Below are positions 8,079-16,684 of a stretch of DNA of 64,000 nucleotides, piece by piece (position 1 is the first letter of the stretch; each line of letters begins with the position of its first letter). Source of the DNA: Brachyspira sp. CAG:484. GTDB lineage: Bacteria; Cyanobacteriota; Vampirovibrionia; Gastranaerophilales; Gastranaerophilaceae. The notes beneath the pieces are model-generated. The model searched no databases. It was not told where the DNA came from and worked only from the letters and a program-made list of their open reading frames with translations. The DNA is taken from the NCBI GenBank assembly GCA_000431315.1, contig HF989692.1, forward strand, positions 1 through 64,000, in the 5' to 3' direction. The position numbers and the translations under genes are program-made.

Positions 8079-9746
8079 ATGAATGAGAATTTGAAACAAA
8101 CATTAAAACTTTTACCATCGCTTCCCGGCTGTTATATTTACTACAACAAAGATAACGAGATAATATATGTCGGAAAAGCAAAAATTTTAAAACGCAGGGT
8201 AATGAGTTATTTTAACAAAAAACACCATGACAGCGTTAAAGTGCAGGTGCTTGTTTCACAAATCGAGCGCATGGAGTATATTATAACAAATACTGAAGTT
8301 GAAGCGCTTATTCTCGAAAGCCATCTTATAAAAAAGCATAAACCGCGATACAATGTTCTGCTGAAAGATGACAAAAAATATCCGTATTTTCTTATTACAG
8401 ATGAAGACTTCCCGCGTATAACAGTTGTGCGCAAAAAAAATATGAACCCTGAAAAAGGACGGTACTACGGACCTTATACAGATGTTCGGGCTATGTATTC
8501 AACTCTGGATTTCTTAAAAAAAATCTTCCCGCTGAAACAATGCAAATCACCAAAATTCAAAGACCGTCCTTGCCTATACTATCAGATAGGACGCTGCATG
8601 GCACCTTGCCAGAATATGGTTACAAGTGAAGAGTACAAAAATCTTGTACATCAGGCAGAACTATTTCTTGCAGGCAAGCAGTCCGAGCTAATGGCGCAGC
8701 TGAAAGAACAAATGGAAAAATATGCTTCCTCAGAACAGTTTGAGAAAGCTGCACGTCTGCGCGACAGCTATCTGGACCTGAAAAAAACTCTTGAAAAGCA
8801 GAAGGTTGTATATGAAAATACAAAACTCAATGAGGATATTATTTCGCTTCTGTCAGAGGACGGTATTTTTGCAATTGTAATACTCATGATACGCGAGGGA
8901 AGGCTTATTGACAAAAAAGACTTCATATATGAAGTTGAAGAAGAAGATAAGACAGAATTCTTTGCAACATTCTTTAAGGAATACTACAACACACTCTCTC
9001 TGGAATTCCCTGATAAGATTGTTTCTAACGAGCTTGAAAATATAGGGGAGAAAGCACTTTATGAGGAATGGCTTAATATAATATCCGGGAAAAAGATTAA
9101 AATAAGCTATGGAAAATCCGCGCAGGGCAAAGAGCTTCAGATGCTTGCAGACAAAAATGCGCGTGTTGTTCTCGATAATGCCAAAATTAAAAAGATGGTT
9201 AAAATCAACGAAGATTTCAATGAAATCGGTGCTTATCTTGCAGAAAAACTTCACCTAAGAAACTTCCCGCACAGAATGGAATGCTATGATATTTCACACA
9301 TACAGGGTACAAACACAGTAGCATCTATGGTTGTATTTATAAACGGACTTCCTAAAAAGTCAGAATATCGAAAATTCAAAGTCCGCACCACAGAAGGTAA
9401 GCCTGATGATTTTCAGTCAATGAAGGAAGTTCTCACACGCAGGATGTCGCATCTGGGTGAAAAAAAATGGGAAAAGCCGGATTTAATGATAATTGACGGA
9501 GGAAAAGGTCAATTATCAAGTGTTATGGAAATTATTGAAGGATTAGGGGTGAAAGATATTGACGTTGTAAGCTTGGCAAAACGTAATGAAGAGGTATTCC
9601 TTCCTCATAAATCAGAACCTGTAATTCTGCCAAGAGATTCAGGAGCACTGTTTTTGTTCCAGAGAATCCGCGATGAAGCGCACAGGTTTGCCATAACTTA
9701 CCACAGAAATCTGCGTTCAAAAGCAATTAAAAAAGGCGGTAAATAA
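8079..9746 (+). CDS. uvrC: UvrABC excinuclease subunit C, lacking the C-terminal HhH domain
   Basis: Nuclease of nucleotide excision repair that incises both sides of a lesion after UvrA and UvrB load. Visible in order: GIY-YIG domain (about 10-95, with GCYIYY and IIYVGKAK), cysteine-rich segment CLYYQIGRCMAPC (about 169-181), UVR motif that contacts UvrB (about 205-240), and the RNase-H-like endonuclease domain with YDISHIQG, MIIDGGKGQ and DEAHRFAITYHR. The protein stops at 555 aa, right after RSKAIKKGGK. The tandem helix-hairpin-helix DNA-binding domain that usually follows (about 50-60 residues in typical 590-620 aa UvrC) is absent. The next gene, convergent, ends at the following base. 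Confidence 0.93.
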   Translation: MNENLKQTLKLLPSLPGCYIYYNKDNEIIYVGKAKILKRRVMSYFNKKHHDSVKVQVLVSQIERMEYIITNTEVEALILESHLIKKHKPRYNVLLKDDKKYPYFLITDEDFPRITVVRKKNMNPEKGRYYGPYTDVRAMYSTLDFLKKIFPLKQCKSPKFKDRPCLYYQIGRCMAPCQNMVTSEEYKNLVHQAELFLAGKQSELMAQLKEQMEKYASSEQFEKAARLRDSYLDLKKTLEKQKVVYENTKLNEDIISLLSEDGIFAIVILMIREGRLIDKKDFIYEVEEEDKTEFFATFFKEYYNTLSLEFPDKIVSNELENIGEKALYEEWLNIISGKKIKISYGKSAQGKELQMLADKNARVVLDNAKIKKMVKINEDFNEIGAYLAEKLHLRNFPHRMECYDISHIQGTNTVASMVVFINGLPKKSEYRKFKVRTTEGKPDDFQSMKEVLTRRMSHLGEKKWEKPDLMIIDGGKGQLSSVMEIIEGLGVKDIDVVSLAKRNEEVFLPHKSEPVILPRDSGALFLFQRIRDEAHRFAITYHRNLRSKAIKKGGK

Positions 9747-10082
9747 TTACTCCTGAACCTCTGTGATTTTGCCGCGATTATCAATGCGCCTTTTCCAGCA
9801 TTCTTTTAAGCTGCCGACTACATTAGGTTTATTAAACCAGCGGTCAATATACCTTTCATTTTGCCCCAAAGACCCATCCATTTTTTCCTGTGTATTAATA
9901 TTGTATGTTGCCTCTGAAATACCAATACTTATCTTAACATGAGGAGTTGGCTCTTTTACAACATCCATTGATAGTTTCAAATTGTTATATTTTTCAGGTT
10001 GAAAATTCTGTGATGTCCCGGTATTGGCATCAACAATCAGCTTTTTCAATTCATGCCCCAAATCATTTAATGACTTTCCCAT
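9747..10082 (-). CDS. hypothetical protein
   Basis: A 111-aa protein with no domain I recognise. It is soluble, with a helical start (MGKSLNDLGHELKKLIVDA) and a middle that reads like beta strands (KLSMDV, HVKISIGI, TYNINT). The end is basic and rich in Trp, Arg and Lys (KECWKRRIDNRG). I chose ATG 10082, with AGGTGG just upstream, over a GTG at 10091 that lies inside that site. It follows the DUF711 gene by 12 nt and is probably co-transcribed with it. It does not look like the small ACT protein that often precedes DUF711 genes. Confidence 0.75.
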   Translation of the reverse strand: MGKSLNDLGHELKKLIVDANTGTSQNFQPEKYNNLKLSMDVVKEPTPHVKISIGISEATYNINTQEKMDGSLGQNERYIDRWFNKPNVVGSLKECWKRRIDNRGKITEVQE

Positions 10083-10094
10083 AAAAACCACCTG

Positions 10095-11462
10095 CTAGTT
10101 ATTTAAACTGTGTATTGGTGCAGGAATTCTGCCGCCTCTGCATACAAAACCGGCTGATGACAGGTTATTAACAGACATAACCGGAGCTTCGCCAAGAAGC
10201 CCGCCGAAAACAACCTTATCGCCTACTCCTTTGCCAATAGCAGGAATAATTCTAACAGCAGTAGTTTTTTTATTAATCATACCTATCGCCATTTCATCTG
10301 CAATTATTCCGGCAATTGTACTATTTGGCGTATCTCCCGGGATTGCAATCATATCCAGCCCGACAGAGCATACGCATGTCATAGCCTCAAGCTTATCAAA
10401 TGTTAAATAACCATTTGCAGCCGCTTCTATCATACCGGCATCTTCGGAAACAGGAATGAATGCTCCGGAAAGCCCTCCTACATGAGAACTTGCCATAATT
10501 CCGCCTTTTTTTACTGCGTCATTTAGCATAGCAAGCGCAGCTGTTGTACCATGCGCCCCTGCATGTTCAAGCCCCATTGCCTGGAAAATTCCGGCAACAC
10601 TATCTCCTTCCGCAGGTGTAGGAGCTAGTGACAGGTCAATTATACCAAATGGAATATCCAGCCTTTTTGCAAGTTTTCTGCCGACAAGTTCACCGGTTGA
10701 AGTAATCTTATATGCAATCTGTTTAATCTTGTTAGCAAGCTGACTTAAATCAGCATCTTTAGGAAGCGCCTCGATTGCTGCTCTCACCACGCCAGGTCCG
10801 GAAACCCCGACATTGAGGGCACATTCCGGTTCGCCAACTCCACAGAAAGCTCCTGCCATAAATGGATTATCGCTTGCAGAATTACAGAAACAAACAAGCT
10901 TTGCCGCACCAAGTCCGTCTTTATCTTTGGTAAATTCTGCTGCTTTTTTTATTGTATCTGCCATTTTCAAAACCGCATCCATATTAATGCCGGCTTTTGA
11001 TGATGCAAGGTTTATTGAAGAACAAAGCCTTTCAGTACAGGCAAGTGCTTCCGGAATACTTTCAATTAAGAGATTGTCGCCTTTTGTGCAGCCTTTTTCA
11101 ACCAGTGCTGAGAAGCCGCCGATAAAATTTACTCCGACTTCTCTTGCAGCTTTATCCAGAGTTTGTGCGATTTTAACATAATCAGGATTTTTGCAGGATT
11201 CACCCACTATAGATATAGGGGTAACAGAAATCCTTTTATTAATAATCGGAATTGAATACTCGTTTTCCAAATCATTTGCATATTCAACAAGATTTTTCGC
11301 ATAGCGTTTAATCTTGTTATAAATATTATCGCACACAACATCTACATCACTATCCATACAATCTCTCAGACTGATTGCCATTGTTACAGTCCTGATGTCA
11401 AGATTGTATAATTTAATCATATTAATAGTTTCTAAAATAAGATTTTCGTTAATTACCGCCAA
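10095..11462 (-). CDS. DUF711 / UPF0210 family protein
   Basis: A 455-aa protein of the UPF0210 (DUF711, 'PFL family') group, full length for the family. Recognisable segments are [27 protein letters not shown] at the N-terminus, [12 protein letters not shown] (about 136-147), [19 protein letters not shown] (about 209-227) and [12 protein letters not shown] (about 303-314). The family is enzyme-like, with a fold akin to glycyl-radical enzymes, but its reaction is unknown. The likely start is TTG 11462, since the family consensus begins just there. No good ribosome-binding site is visible, so the start is uncertain by a few codons. Confidence 0.85.
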   Translation of the reverse strand: MAVINENLILETINMIKLYNLDIRTVTMAISLRDCMDSDVDVVCDNIYNKIKRYAKNLVEYANDLENEYSIPIINKRISVTPISIVGESCKNPDYVKIAQTLDKAAREVGVNFIGGFSALVEKGCTKGDNLLIESIPEALACTERLCSSINLASSKAGINMDAVLKMADTIKKAAEFTKDKDGLGAAKLVCFCNSASDNPFMAGAFCGVGEPECALNVGVSGPGVVRAAIEALPKDADLSQLANKIKQIAYKITSTGELVGRKLAKRLDIPFGIIDLSLAPTPAEGDSVAGIFQAMGLEHAGAHGTTAALAMLNDAVKKGGIMASSHVGGLSGAFIPVSEDAGMIEAAANGYLTFDKLEAMTCVCSVGLDMIAIPGDTPNSTIAGIIADEMAIGMINKKTTAVRIIPAIGKGVGDKVVFGGLLGEAPVMSVNNLSSAGFVCRGGRIPAPIHSLNN

Positions 11463-11493
11463 AATTTAACCCAAACATTCTTGAAATTTTTTT

Positions 11494-11547
11494 TGGACAC
11501 GCTCTCGCACTGCTTACGCTCCGTTCAGGCTTTCGTTTCGGAAAGCT
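11494..11547. repeat. mosaic of dispersed repeat pieces
   Basis: Contains the reverse complement of GCGAGAGCGTG from repeat A (copy 2) next to CTGCTTACGCTCCG, which also occurs at 7964-7977. The interval between the DUF711 gene and gcvT therefore holds rearranged fragments of the same intergenic repeats. Confidence 0.4.
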
Positions 11548-11566
11548 CTATATTTACCAAAGAGGC

Positions 11567-11596
11567 TTGACAGGCGTCTGTCTTTTTTAGTATATA
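11567..11596 (+). promoter_or_regulatory. candidate promoter of gcvTH-PA, overlapping a short hairpin
   Basis: TTGACA (11567-11572), an 18-nt spacer and TATATA (11591-11596). The spacer holds a GACAG-GCGT-CTGTC hairpin followed by six T (11569-11588), which could itself be a terminator. A second TTGACA is at 11619-11624 without a good -10. No glycine-riboswitch pattern is visible before gcvT. Confidence 0.4.
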
Positions 11597-11671
11597 CCAT
11601 TTTTTATAAATATTCAACTTGACATTTCTAAAACTAATAAGGACAATAATAATTGAAATAAGGGGGCAATT

Positions 11672-12775
11672 ATGACTAAGGAAACATTCTTACATGATAA
11701 ACATGTTCAACTGGGTGCGCGGATGGTTGATTTTGCAGGCTGGCATATGCCGGTGCAATACACTTCAATTATTGAAGAACACAAAACAGTTAGGGAAAAT
11801 GTCGGGTTGTTTGACGTGTCACATATGGGAGAAGTCTTTGTATCAGGTAAGGATTCTTTAGCATTTTTACAGAAAGTTGTACCTCAGGATATATCAAAAC
11901 TTGCATATGAAAAAGCAGTTTACTGCCAGCTTCCTAATGAAAAAGGCGGGCTGATTGACGATTTAATTATCTATAAATTAGGAATAAATCTTTATCTTGT
12001 AATCTGTAACGCTGCAAGAATTGATGAAGATTTGAACTGGATGGTTAGAAACAAGAAAGGTCTTGATGTAAAAATAGACAACCAGTCACATAATTTTTCG
12101 CTGCTCGCAGTTCAAGGACCAAAGGCTGATGAACTTTTAAGAGCAATGGGGCTTGACACAATACAGGAATCATTCACAATTAAGCCTGCTAAAATATGCG
12201 GAATTAAACTTTTAATTTCACGTACAGGCTATACAGGAGAAGACGGGTATGAACTTCTTGTAGAAAACGAATATTCAGAGGAGTTATGGGATAAAATACT
12301 TGAATACGGTTCTGTATATGGAATAAAACCAATCGGGCTGGGAGCCCGCGACACTCTAAGACTTGAGGCGGCGCTTCACCTTTACGGGAATGATTTGGAC
12401 GAGAACACAACCCCTGTTGAAGCCGGCTTAAGCTGGTCAATTCCTAAAGATAAAAAAGAAAATTACAACGGGAAAGATATTATAATGGAACAGCTGCAAA
12501 ACGGCGGAAACAAAAAACTAATAGGCTTAAAAATGCTGGATAAAGGTATTGCACGACATGAATATGAAGTTTATAAAGACGGGGAAAAAATCGGAGTTAT
12601 AACCAGCGGCGGCATTTCGCCTATGCTTAATGCAAATATAGCACTTGCTTATGTAAAAAATGATAAAAATATTTGCACAGGTTCTACTGTTCAAGTTATG
12701 ATAAGAGAAAAGCTACACGATGCCGAAGTGGTTAAAAAACCATTTATCAGTAAGAAAAACAGAATAAAAATATAG
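11672..12775 (+). CDS. gcvT: glycine cleavage system T protein (aminomethyltransferase)
   Basis: Transfers the methylene group from the aminomethyl-lipoyl arm of GcvH to THF, releasing ammonia. The 367-aa protein has normal length. Typical segments are MVDFAGWHMPVQY (about 18-30), GLFDVSHMGEV (about 46-56), LLISRTGYTGEDGYEL (about 178-193) and GARDTLRLEAALHLYGNDLDE (about 227-247). An AAGGGGG ribosome-binding site precedes ATG 11672. It is the first gene of gcvT-gcvH-gcvPA, 11 nt before gcvH. Confidence 0.97.
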   Translation: MTKETFLHDKHVQLGARMVDFAGWHMPVQYTSIIEEHKTVRENVGLFDVSHMGEVFVSGKDSLAFLQKVVPQDISKLAYEKAVYCQLPNEKGGLIDDLIIYKLGINLYLVICNAARIDEDLNWMVRNKKGLDVKIDNQSHNFSLLAVQGPKADELLRAMGLDTIQESFTIKPAKICGIKLLISRTGYTGEDGYELLVENEYSEELWDKILEYGSVYGIKPIGLGARDTLRLEAALHLYGNDLDENTTPVEAGLSWSIPKDKKENYNGKDIIMEQLQNGGNKKLIGLKMLDKGIARHEYEVYKDGEKIGVITSGGISPMLNANIALAYVKNDKNICTGSTVQVMIREKLHDAEVVKKPFISKKNRIKI

Positions 12776-12786
12776 GAGAATAAAAA

Positions 12787-13170
12787 ATGAGTATCACTGA
12801 AAAAATTCTTTGTTCCAAATCTCATGAATATATTCTTAAAAATGAAGACGGAACATACACAATCGGATTAACCGATTATGCAGTTGAACAGCTTGGCGAC
12901 ATTGTATATCTTGAGCTTCCTGAAACCGGAAGTGATTTCAAAAAAGGTGAAACCTTTGCAACAGTAGAATCAGTAAAAGCCGCTTCTGAAATATATGCGC
13001 CAATCAGTTTTAAAGTTACAGAAGTAAATGAAACTCTTGCAGATGCTCCGGAAACTTTAAACGAAGACAGCTATGAAAAAGGCTGGCTGATAAAAGCTGA
13101 AGCAACCGGCGATATAACAGAACAAAACGACTTAATGGAATACGAAGATTACAAAGAAGAAGTTGAATAA
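12787..13170 (+). CDS. gcvH: glycine cleavage system H protein
   Basis: Lipoyl carrier that shuttles the aminomethyl group between the P, T and L proteins. The 127-aa protein has the lipoylation motif TVESVKAASE, with K64 the modified lysine, and the family signature GDIVYLELPETG (about 37-48). A GGAGAA ribosome-binding site precedes the ATG. Its TAA stop shares one base with the gcvPA ATG (TAATG), which indicates translational coupling. Confidence 0.97.
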   Translation: MSITEKILCSKSHEYILKNEDGTYTIGLTDYAVEQLGDIVYLELPETGSDFKKGETFATVESVKAASEIYAPISFKVTEVNETLADAPETLNEDSYEKGWLIKAEATGDITEQNDLMEYEDYKEEVE

Positions 13171-14420
13171 TGAAAAATTTTTTAGTACACGATGACAATA
13201 CAAGAGCTGAAATGCTTGAAAGTATAGGGCTTAAGTCTGTTACAGATTTGTTTAAACAAATTCCCGAAGATGCAAGGCTGCCACAAATTGAACTGGAAAA
13301 TCCAATAAGCGAACTGGAAGTCCAGAAAAGGATTAAGGCACTGGCAAAAAATAACAAAACTGATGTTATCAGCTTTCTTGGCGGAGGCGTTTACAACAAA
13401 TTTATTCCAGCCTGTGTTTCACAGATTGCCAGCCGGTTTGAGTTTTTGACAGCATATACTCCTTATCAGGCAGAAATTGCACAGGGAACTTTACAGATTA
13501 TGTATGAGTTTCAAACAATGATGTGCAGACTTACGGGAATGGATATTTCAAATGCAACGGTTTATGACGGTGCAACAGCCTGCGCAGAAGCAATACTTAT
13601 GGCTGTAAGAATACAAAAAAAAGGTAAAGTTCTTGTATCCAAAAATCTTAATCCGGAGTATTTAAAGGTTATAAAAACTTATGCGTGGGCAGGAGAAATT
13701 GAAGTTGAAGTGTTTGACAAACTTCCGTCAGACACAAAAGATTATGCCTGCGTATTAGTTCAGACACCGGATTATTACGGAGAACTCACAGAGATTAAAA
13801 AAACGGATGATACTCTGCTCATTGTGTGCACAGATATTTCATCTTTATCAATTCTGAAACCGCCATCTGAATACGGAGCAGATATTGTTGTCGGAGATAT
13901 TCAGGGATTAGGTATTCCAATGAGCTTTGGCGGACCTCATGCCGGAATTGTCGCCTGTAAAGAGAAATATATGCGCCAGATGGCAGGAAGACTTGCCGGA
14001 CGTACAGTGGATAAAGACGGCAATCAGGCTTTCACGCTCACAATCCAGACAAGAGAACAGCATATTAAAAGAGAAAAAGCTACCAGCAACATTTGTTCTA
14101 ATCAGGCGCTGATAGGTTTGTGTGCTGCGGTTTACCTGAGTGTTATGGGAGAAAAAGGCTTCCGCCAGACAGGATACCTGTCAGCAAAAAATGCTCATAA
14201 GCTTTCAGAAAGACTTGCTGGTATTGGCATAAAAACCTTAAATAAAAACTTCTACAATGAATTTGTTATCCAAGTTGAAAACAGCGGAAAAATACTTGAA
14301 AAACTAAAACAACATAATATAATCGGAGGGCTTAAGCTTGATGATACAAAAATTCTGGTTGCTGTAACAGAAATGATTTCCGATGAAGACATTGATTTAT
14401 ACGTAAAAAGCCTCTTGTAA
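13170..14420 (+). CDS. gcvPA: glycine dehydrogenase (decarboxylating) subunit 1
   Basis: Alpha subunit of the split P protein, which decarboxylates glycine with PLP. The 416-aa protein contains FLGGGVYNKFIPACV, the TAYTPYQAEIAQGTLQ motif and SFGGPHAGIVACKEKYMRQMAGRLAGRT, all typical of the N-terminal half. The PLP-binding lysine lies on subunit 2 (gcvPB), which normally follows but is absent here. The operon ends with a terminator that begins inside the last codons, so gcvPB must be elsewhere in the genome. Confidence 0.96.
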   Translation: MKNFLVHDDNTRAEMLESIGLKSVTDLFKQIPEDARLPQIELENPISELEVQKRIKALAKNNKTDVISFLGGGVYNKFIPACVSQIASRFEFLTAYTPYQAEIAQGTLQIMYEFQTMMCRLTGMDISNATVYDGATACAEAILMAVRIQKKGKVLVSKNLNPEYLKVIKTYAWAGEIEVEVFDKLPSDTKDYACVLVQTPDYYGELTEIKKTDDTLLIVCTDISSLSILKPPSEYGADIVVGDIQGLGIPMSFGGPHAGIVACKEKYMRQMAGRLAGRTVDKDGNQAFTLTIQTREQHIKREKATSNICSNQALIGLCAAVYLSVMGEKGFRQTGYLSAKNAHKLSERLAGIGIKTLNKNFYNEFVIQVENSGKILEKLKQHNIIGGLKLDDTKILVAVTEMISDEDIDLYVKSLL

Positions 14421-14436
14421 ACAAAGAGGCTTTTTA
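14405..14436 (+). terminator. terminator of gcvT-gcvH-gcvPA
   Basis: AAAAAGCCTCTT (14405-14416) pairs with AAGAGGCTTTTT after a short loop. The hairpin overlaps the last codons and stop of gcvPA. Confidence 0.92.
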
Positions 14437-14470
14437 ATATTTCTTTATTTTTCCCTTTTAACAATCTTTA

Positions 14471-14590
14471 TTAAGCAGCTTTTTTAAGGAGTTCTGCCAG
14501 AAGTTCTGTTGCCGGAGCAACCGGAACTGAAATATATGCTGCTGCTGATAATTTGTTCTGTACTTTAACTTCTTTAACTTCATTTGCCAT
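14471..14590 (-). CDS. small ORF (39 aa), unknown
   Basis: Begins MANEVKEVKVQNKLSAAAYI, then a Val/Pro/Ala stretch, and ends LLKKAA. A GAGGAG ribosome-binding site lies 9 nt before the ATG. Composition suggests an amphipathic or Ala-rich peptide with no clear membrane span. It lies alone between two terminators (gcv operon and tolC-like gene), so it appears to be its own transcription unit. A leader peptide, secreted peptide or RiPP-like precursor are open possibilities, and no modification enzyme is next to it. Confidence 0.5.
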   Translation of the reverse strand: MANEVKEVKVQNKLSAAAYISVPVAPATELLAELLKKAA

Positions 14591-14646
14591 AATTTATACT
14601 CCTCATTAATTTTTTAATCCCCGTATTTATATAAAAGAAATTTTTA

Positions 14647-14678
14647 TAAAAAAATTGCCTTATTTTAACAATAAGGCT
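14647..14678 (-). terminator. terminator of the TolC-like gene
   Basis: On the minus strand GCCTTATT pairs with AATAAGGC over a 5-nt loop and is followed by AATTTTTTT. It lies 34 nt after the stop codon of the outer-membrane efflux gene. Confidence 0.88.
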
Positions 14679-14711
14679 TTATATATCTTAACAATATTAA
14701 TTATTTAACTT

Positions 14712-16088
14712 TTATATAGCTTCTTCAAACTGCATATAATCAACTCCGCCTACAGATTTGTAAATATTTATGGCAGAAATAATTGTATCTATTGTATTTG
14801 AAACATGTGATTTTTCAGAAATAATAAGCGCCTCTTTTGCTTTTATCATATCAAGATTTGAAGCAGCTCCTATATTGAATTTTTTATCAGCAAGTTCATA
14901 TTTATTCTGTTCAATTTCAAAACGTTCTCTGCTGGCTTCAAGATTTTTTCTTGCAGTCTTTGAACTTACAAGGGCATCGTTAACCTCCTGAAGCGAAGTC
15001 AAAATTGTTTTTTCGTAAATCTGCAACGCTTTCTGGTATTCATACTTTTTGTACCTGAACATTGCCATCTTTCTTCCGCCTGCAAATAAATCAAAAGAAG
15101 GCATTACGCCGAGATTTGAAAGAAAAGTATGCCGGCCGAATACATCTGAAAGCTGGTAGGCATTAAATCCCACCTGCCCGAATACAAGAAATTTAGGAAG
15201 AAAATCCTGGCGGGCAACTTTTACATCAAGACCAAGCTTTTTAATATAAAATTCACTCTTGATTAAATCCGGACGGTTTTGAATAGCCACAGATTGAATG
15301 TCCATGGGAAAATCAATCAGCTTGACACTGTCATATGTGCTTCGGTCAATTGAGGTAAGATTTCGGTCGCCAAGAATAACCTTTAGCTGATTTTCAAGAA
15401 CATCCTGCTTCTCTTTTAAATTGTTTAAATCCTCCTTAAACATAGTAAGAAGCTGTTTTTCAAACAAAACTTCATTAACAGAGCATAAGCCTCCTTTGTA
15501 TTTTGTATCATAAAGCTTAACTATTTCTGTCTGTAAATCTACAAGTTTTGTCTGATTTTCAATAAGCTTATCAGCTTTAATAAGATTATAATAATTAGAA
15601 GCAAGAGCCGTAGTTATCATAATATAAGAAGCTCTTTCATCCTGTTTTATCATCTCTAATCTCTGCTTAATACTTTTGGTTTTAAGATAATTTTCGCCCC
15701 AAATATCAAGCTCATAAGTCATTGTCAGCGGCAGAAAAAATCTGCTCTGAGAGTAATCCGGGATTACCAGATCCCCAAATCGTGTAGTAGCTCCGGAAAA
15801 CTCACGTCCTACCTGTCCGCTGATTTTTAACTGAGGAAGCTGGTCAGAAAAAGATAACTTTACAACCTGCTGAGCCTGTTTTGTTTCAGCTGCCGCAATT
15901 TTTAAATCCTTATTATTTTCATATGCAAATAACATATATTTATTTAAGTTTTCGTCATTAAACTGCTTCCACCAGTCTAAATTCATATATTCAATTTTAT
16001 CAGCAATCACAGGGGTATCTTTAGCATTAACAGCAAGCCCTCCGGCTAATATAACAATCAGGGTAATTAATATTTTAAAAATTTTCAT
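14712..16088 (-). CDS. outer-membrane efflux protein (TolC/NodT-like)
   Basis: Outer-membrane channel of a tripartite efflux pump. The 458-aa protein has a signal peptide (KIFKILITLIVILAGGLAVNA, cleavage near AVNA|KD) without a lipobox cysteine. Two repeats of long coiled-coil helices and beta segments typical of the OEP family follow, including DLDVKVARQDFLPKF-type 'xARxxxxP' motifs and the end LQEVNDALVSSKTARKN. It is divergent from marR-emrA-emrB, which would supply the periplasmic adaptor and inner-membrane pump. Its presence shows the cell has an outer membrane. Confidence 0.9.
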   Translation of the reverse strand: MKIFKILITLIVILAGGLAVNAKDTPVIADKIEYMNLDWWKQFNDENLNKYMLFAYENNKDLKIAAAETKQAQQVVKLSFSDQLPQLKISGQVGREFSGATTRFGDLVIPDYSQSRFFLPLTMTYELDIWGENYLKTKSIKQRLEMIKQDERASYIMITTALASNYYNLIKADKLIENQTKLVDLQTEIVKLYDTKYKGGLCSVNEVLFEKQLLTMFKEDLNNLKEKQDVLENQLKVILGDRNLTSIDRSTYDSVKLIDFPMDIQSVAIQNRPDLIKSEFYIKKLGLDVKVARQDFLPKFLVFGQVGFNAYQLSDVFGRHTFLSNLGVMPSFDLFAGGRKMAMFRYKKYEYQKALQIYEKTILTSLQEVNDALVSSKTARKNLEASRERFEIEQNKYELADKKFNIGAASNLDMIKAKEALIISEKSHVSNTIDTIISAINIYKSVGGVDYMQFEEAI

Positions 16089-16166
16089 GCTTCATGTTCC
16101 TTCCTTAAAATGCGGGCTGTTAGCAGAAATTCGGCATACAGACTGCAATTATTTAAGCAGCCTCTC

Positions 16167-16206
16167 TTGCCAAAACCATTCTTTGTGTTATCATAATAAC
16201 ACAAAG
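16167..16206 (+). promoter_or_regulatory. marR promoter with 26-bp palindromic operator
   Basis: TTGCCA (16167-16172) is followed 17-18 nt later by a TCATAAT-like -10. The -10 lies inside a perfect palindrome: CTTTGTGTTAT (16181-16191), 4 nt, ATAACACAAAG (16196-16206). MarR-family regulators bind such palindromes, and the position fits autorepression of marR-emrA-emrB. It is 93 bp from the tolC-like start and could control both directions. Confidence 0.75.
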
Positions 16207-16212
16207 ATAATC

Positions 16213-16671
16213 ATGGAACAACTGGAATTATTAAAAAGCCGAATAGGAATGAAACTTGTACGCATCGGTAAGATGACAAGAGCTATTGCTACACAAAAAT
16301 TTAGCGCAAAAAATTTTGAAATAACTCCTGAACAATTAACAGTTCTTGCCGCATTAATAGACCATGACGGGATGTATCAGCGGCAAATCGGTGCAATTAC
16401 ATTAAAAGACCGCCCTAATATAACAAGAATTATAAAAATACTTGAAAAAATGGAGCTTGTTACCAAAAAACCCGATGTAAACGGACGAAAAATCCAAAAA
16501 ATATTTATCACCGAAAAAGGCAGAGCAGTCTTTGAAAAAGTTATCCCGACCGCTCTTGAACTCTGGCAGAAAACAATTGAAGGAGTTCAGGAAGATGAAT
16601 TGAGAATTACATTAAAAGTTTTACAGAAATTTAAAGAGAATTTGGAAGAAGATTTGAATATACAAATATAG
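16213..16671 (+). CDS. MarR-family transcriptional regulator
   Basis: A 152-aa dimeric winged-helix regulator. The order is helical dimer part, wHTH (QRQIGAITLKDRPNITRIIKILEKMELVTKKP, about 57-88), wing with DVNGRKIQKIFITEKGR, then C-terminal dimer helices. I chose ATG 16213, since family homology starts there; the longer reading runs back across the operator. There is no strong ribosome-binding site. It lies 13 nt before emrA. MarR proteins next to emrAB usually repress the pump and release DNA on binding aromatic compounds. Confidence 0.9.
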   Translation: MEQLELLKSRIGMKLVRIGKMTRAIATQKFSAKNFEITPEQLTVLAALIDHDGMYQRQIGAITLKDRPNITRIIKILEKMELVTKKPDVNGRKIQKIFITEKGRAVFEKVIPTALELWQKTIEGVQEDELRITLKVLQKFKENLEEDLNIQI

Positions 16672-16684
16672 AAGGAAATAAACT

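Noticed and set aside
7825..8181. 118-aa minus-strand reading frame across the uvrC start
   Set aside because: It is made of dispersed repeats A and B and overlaps the uvrC start and promoter; the arginine-rich translation looks like repeat read-through, with no ribosome-binding site.
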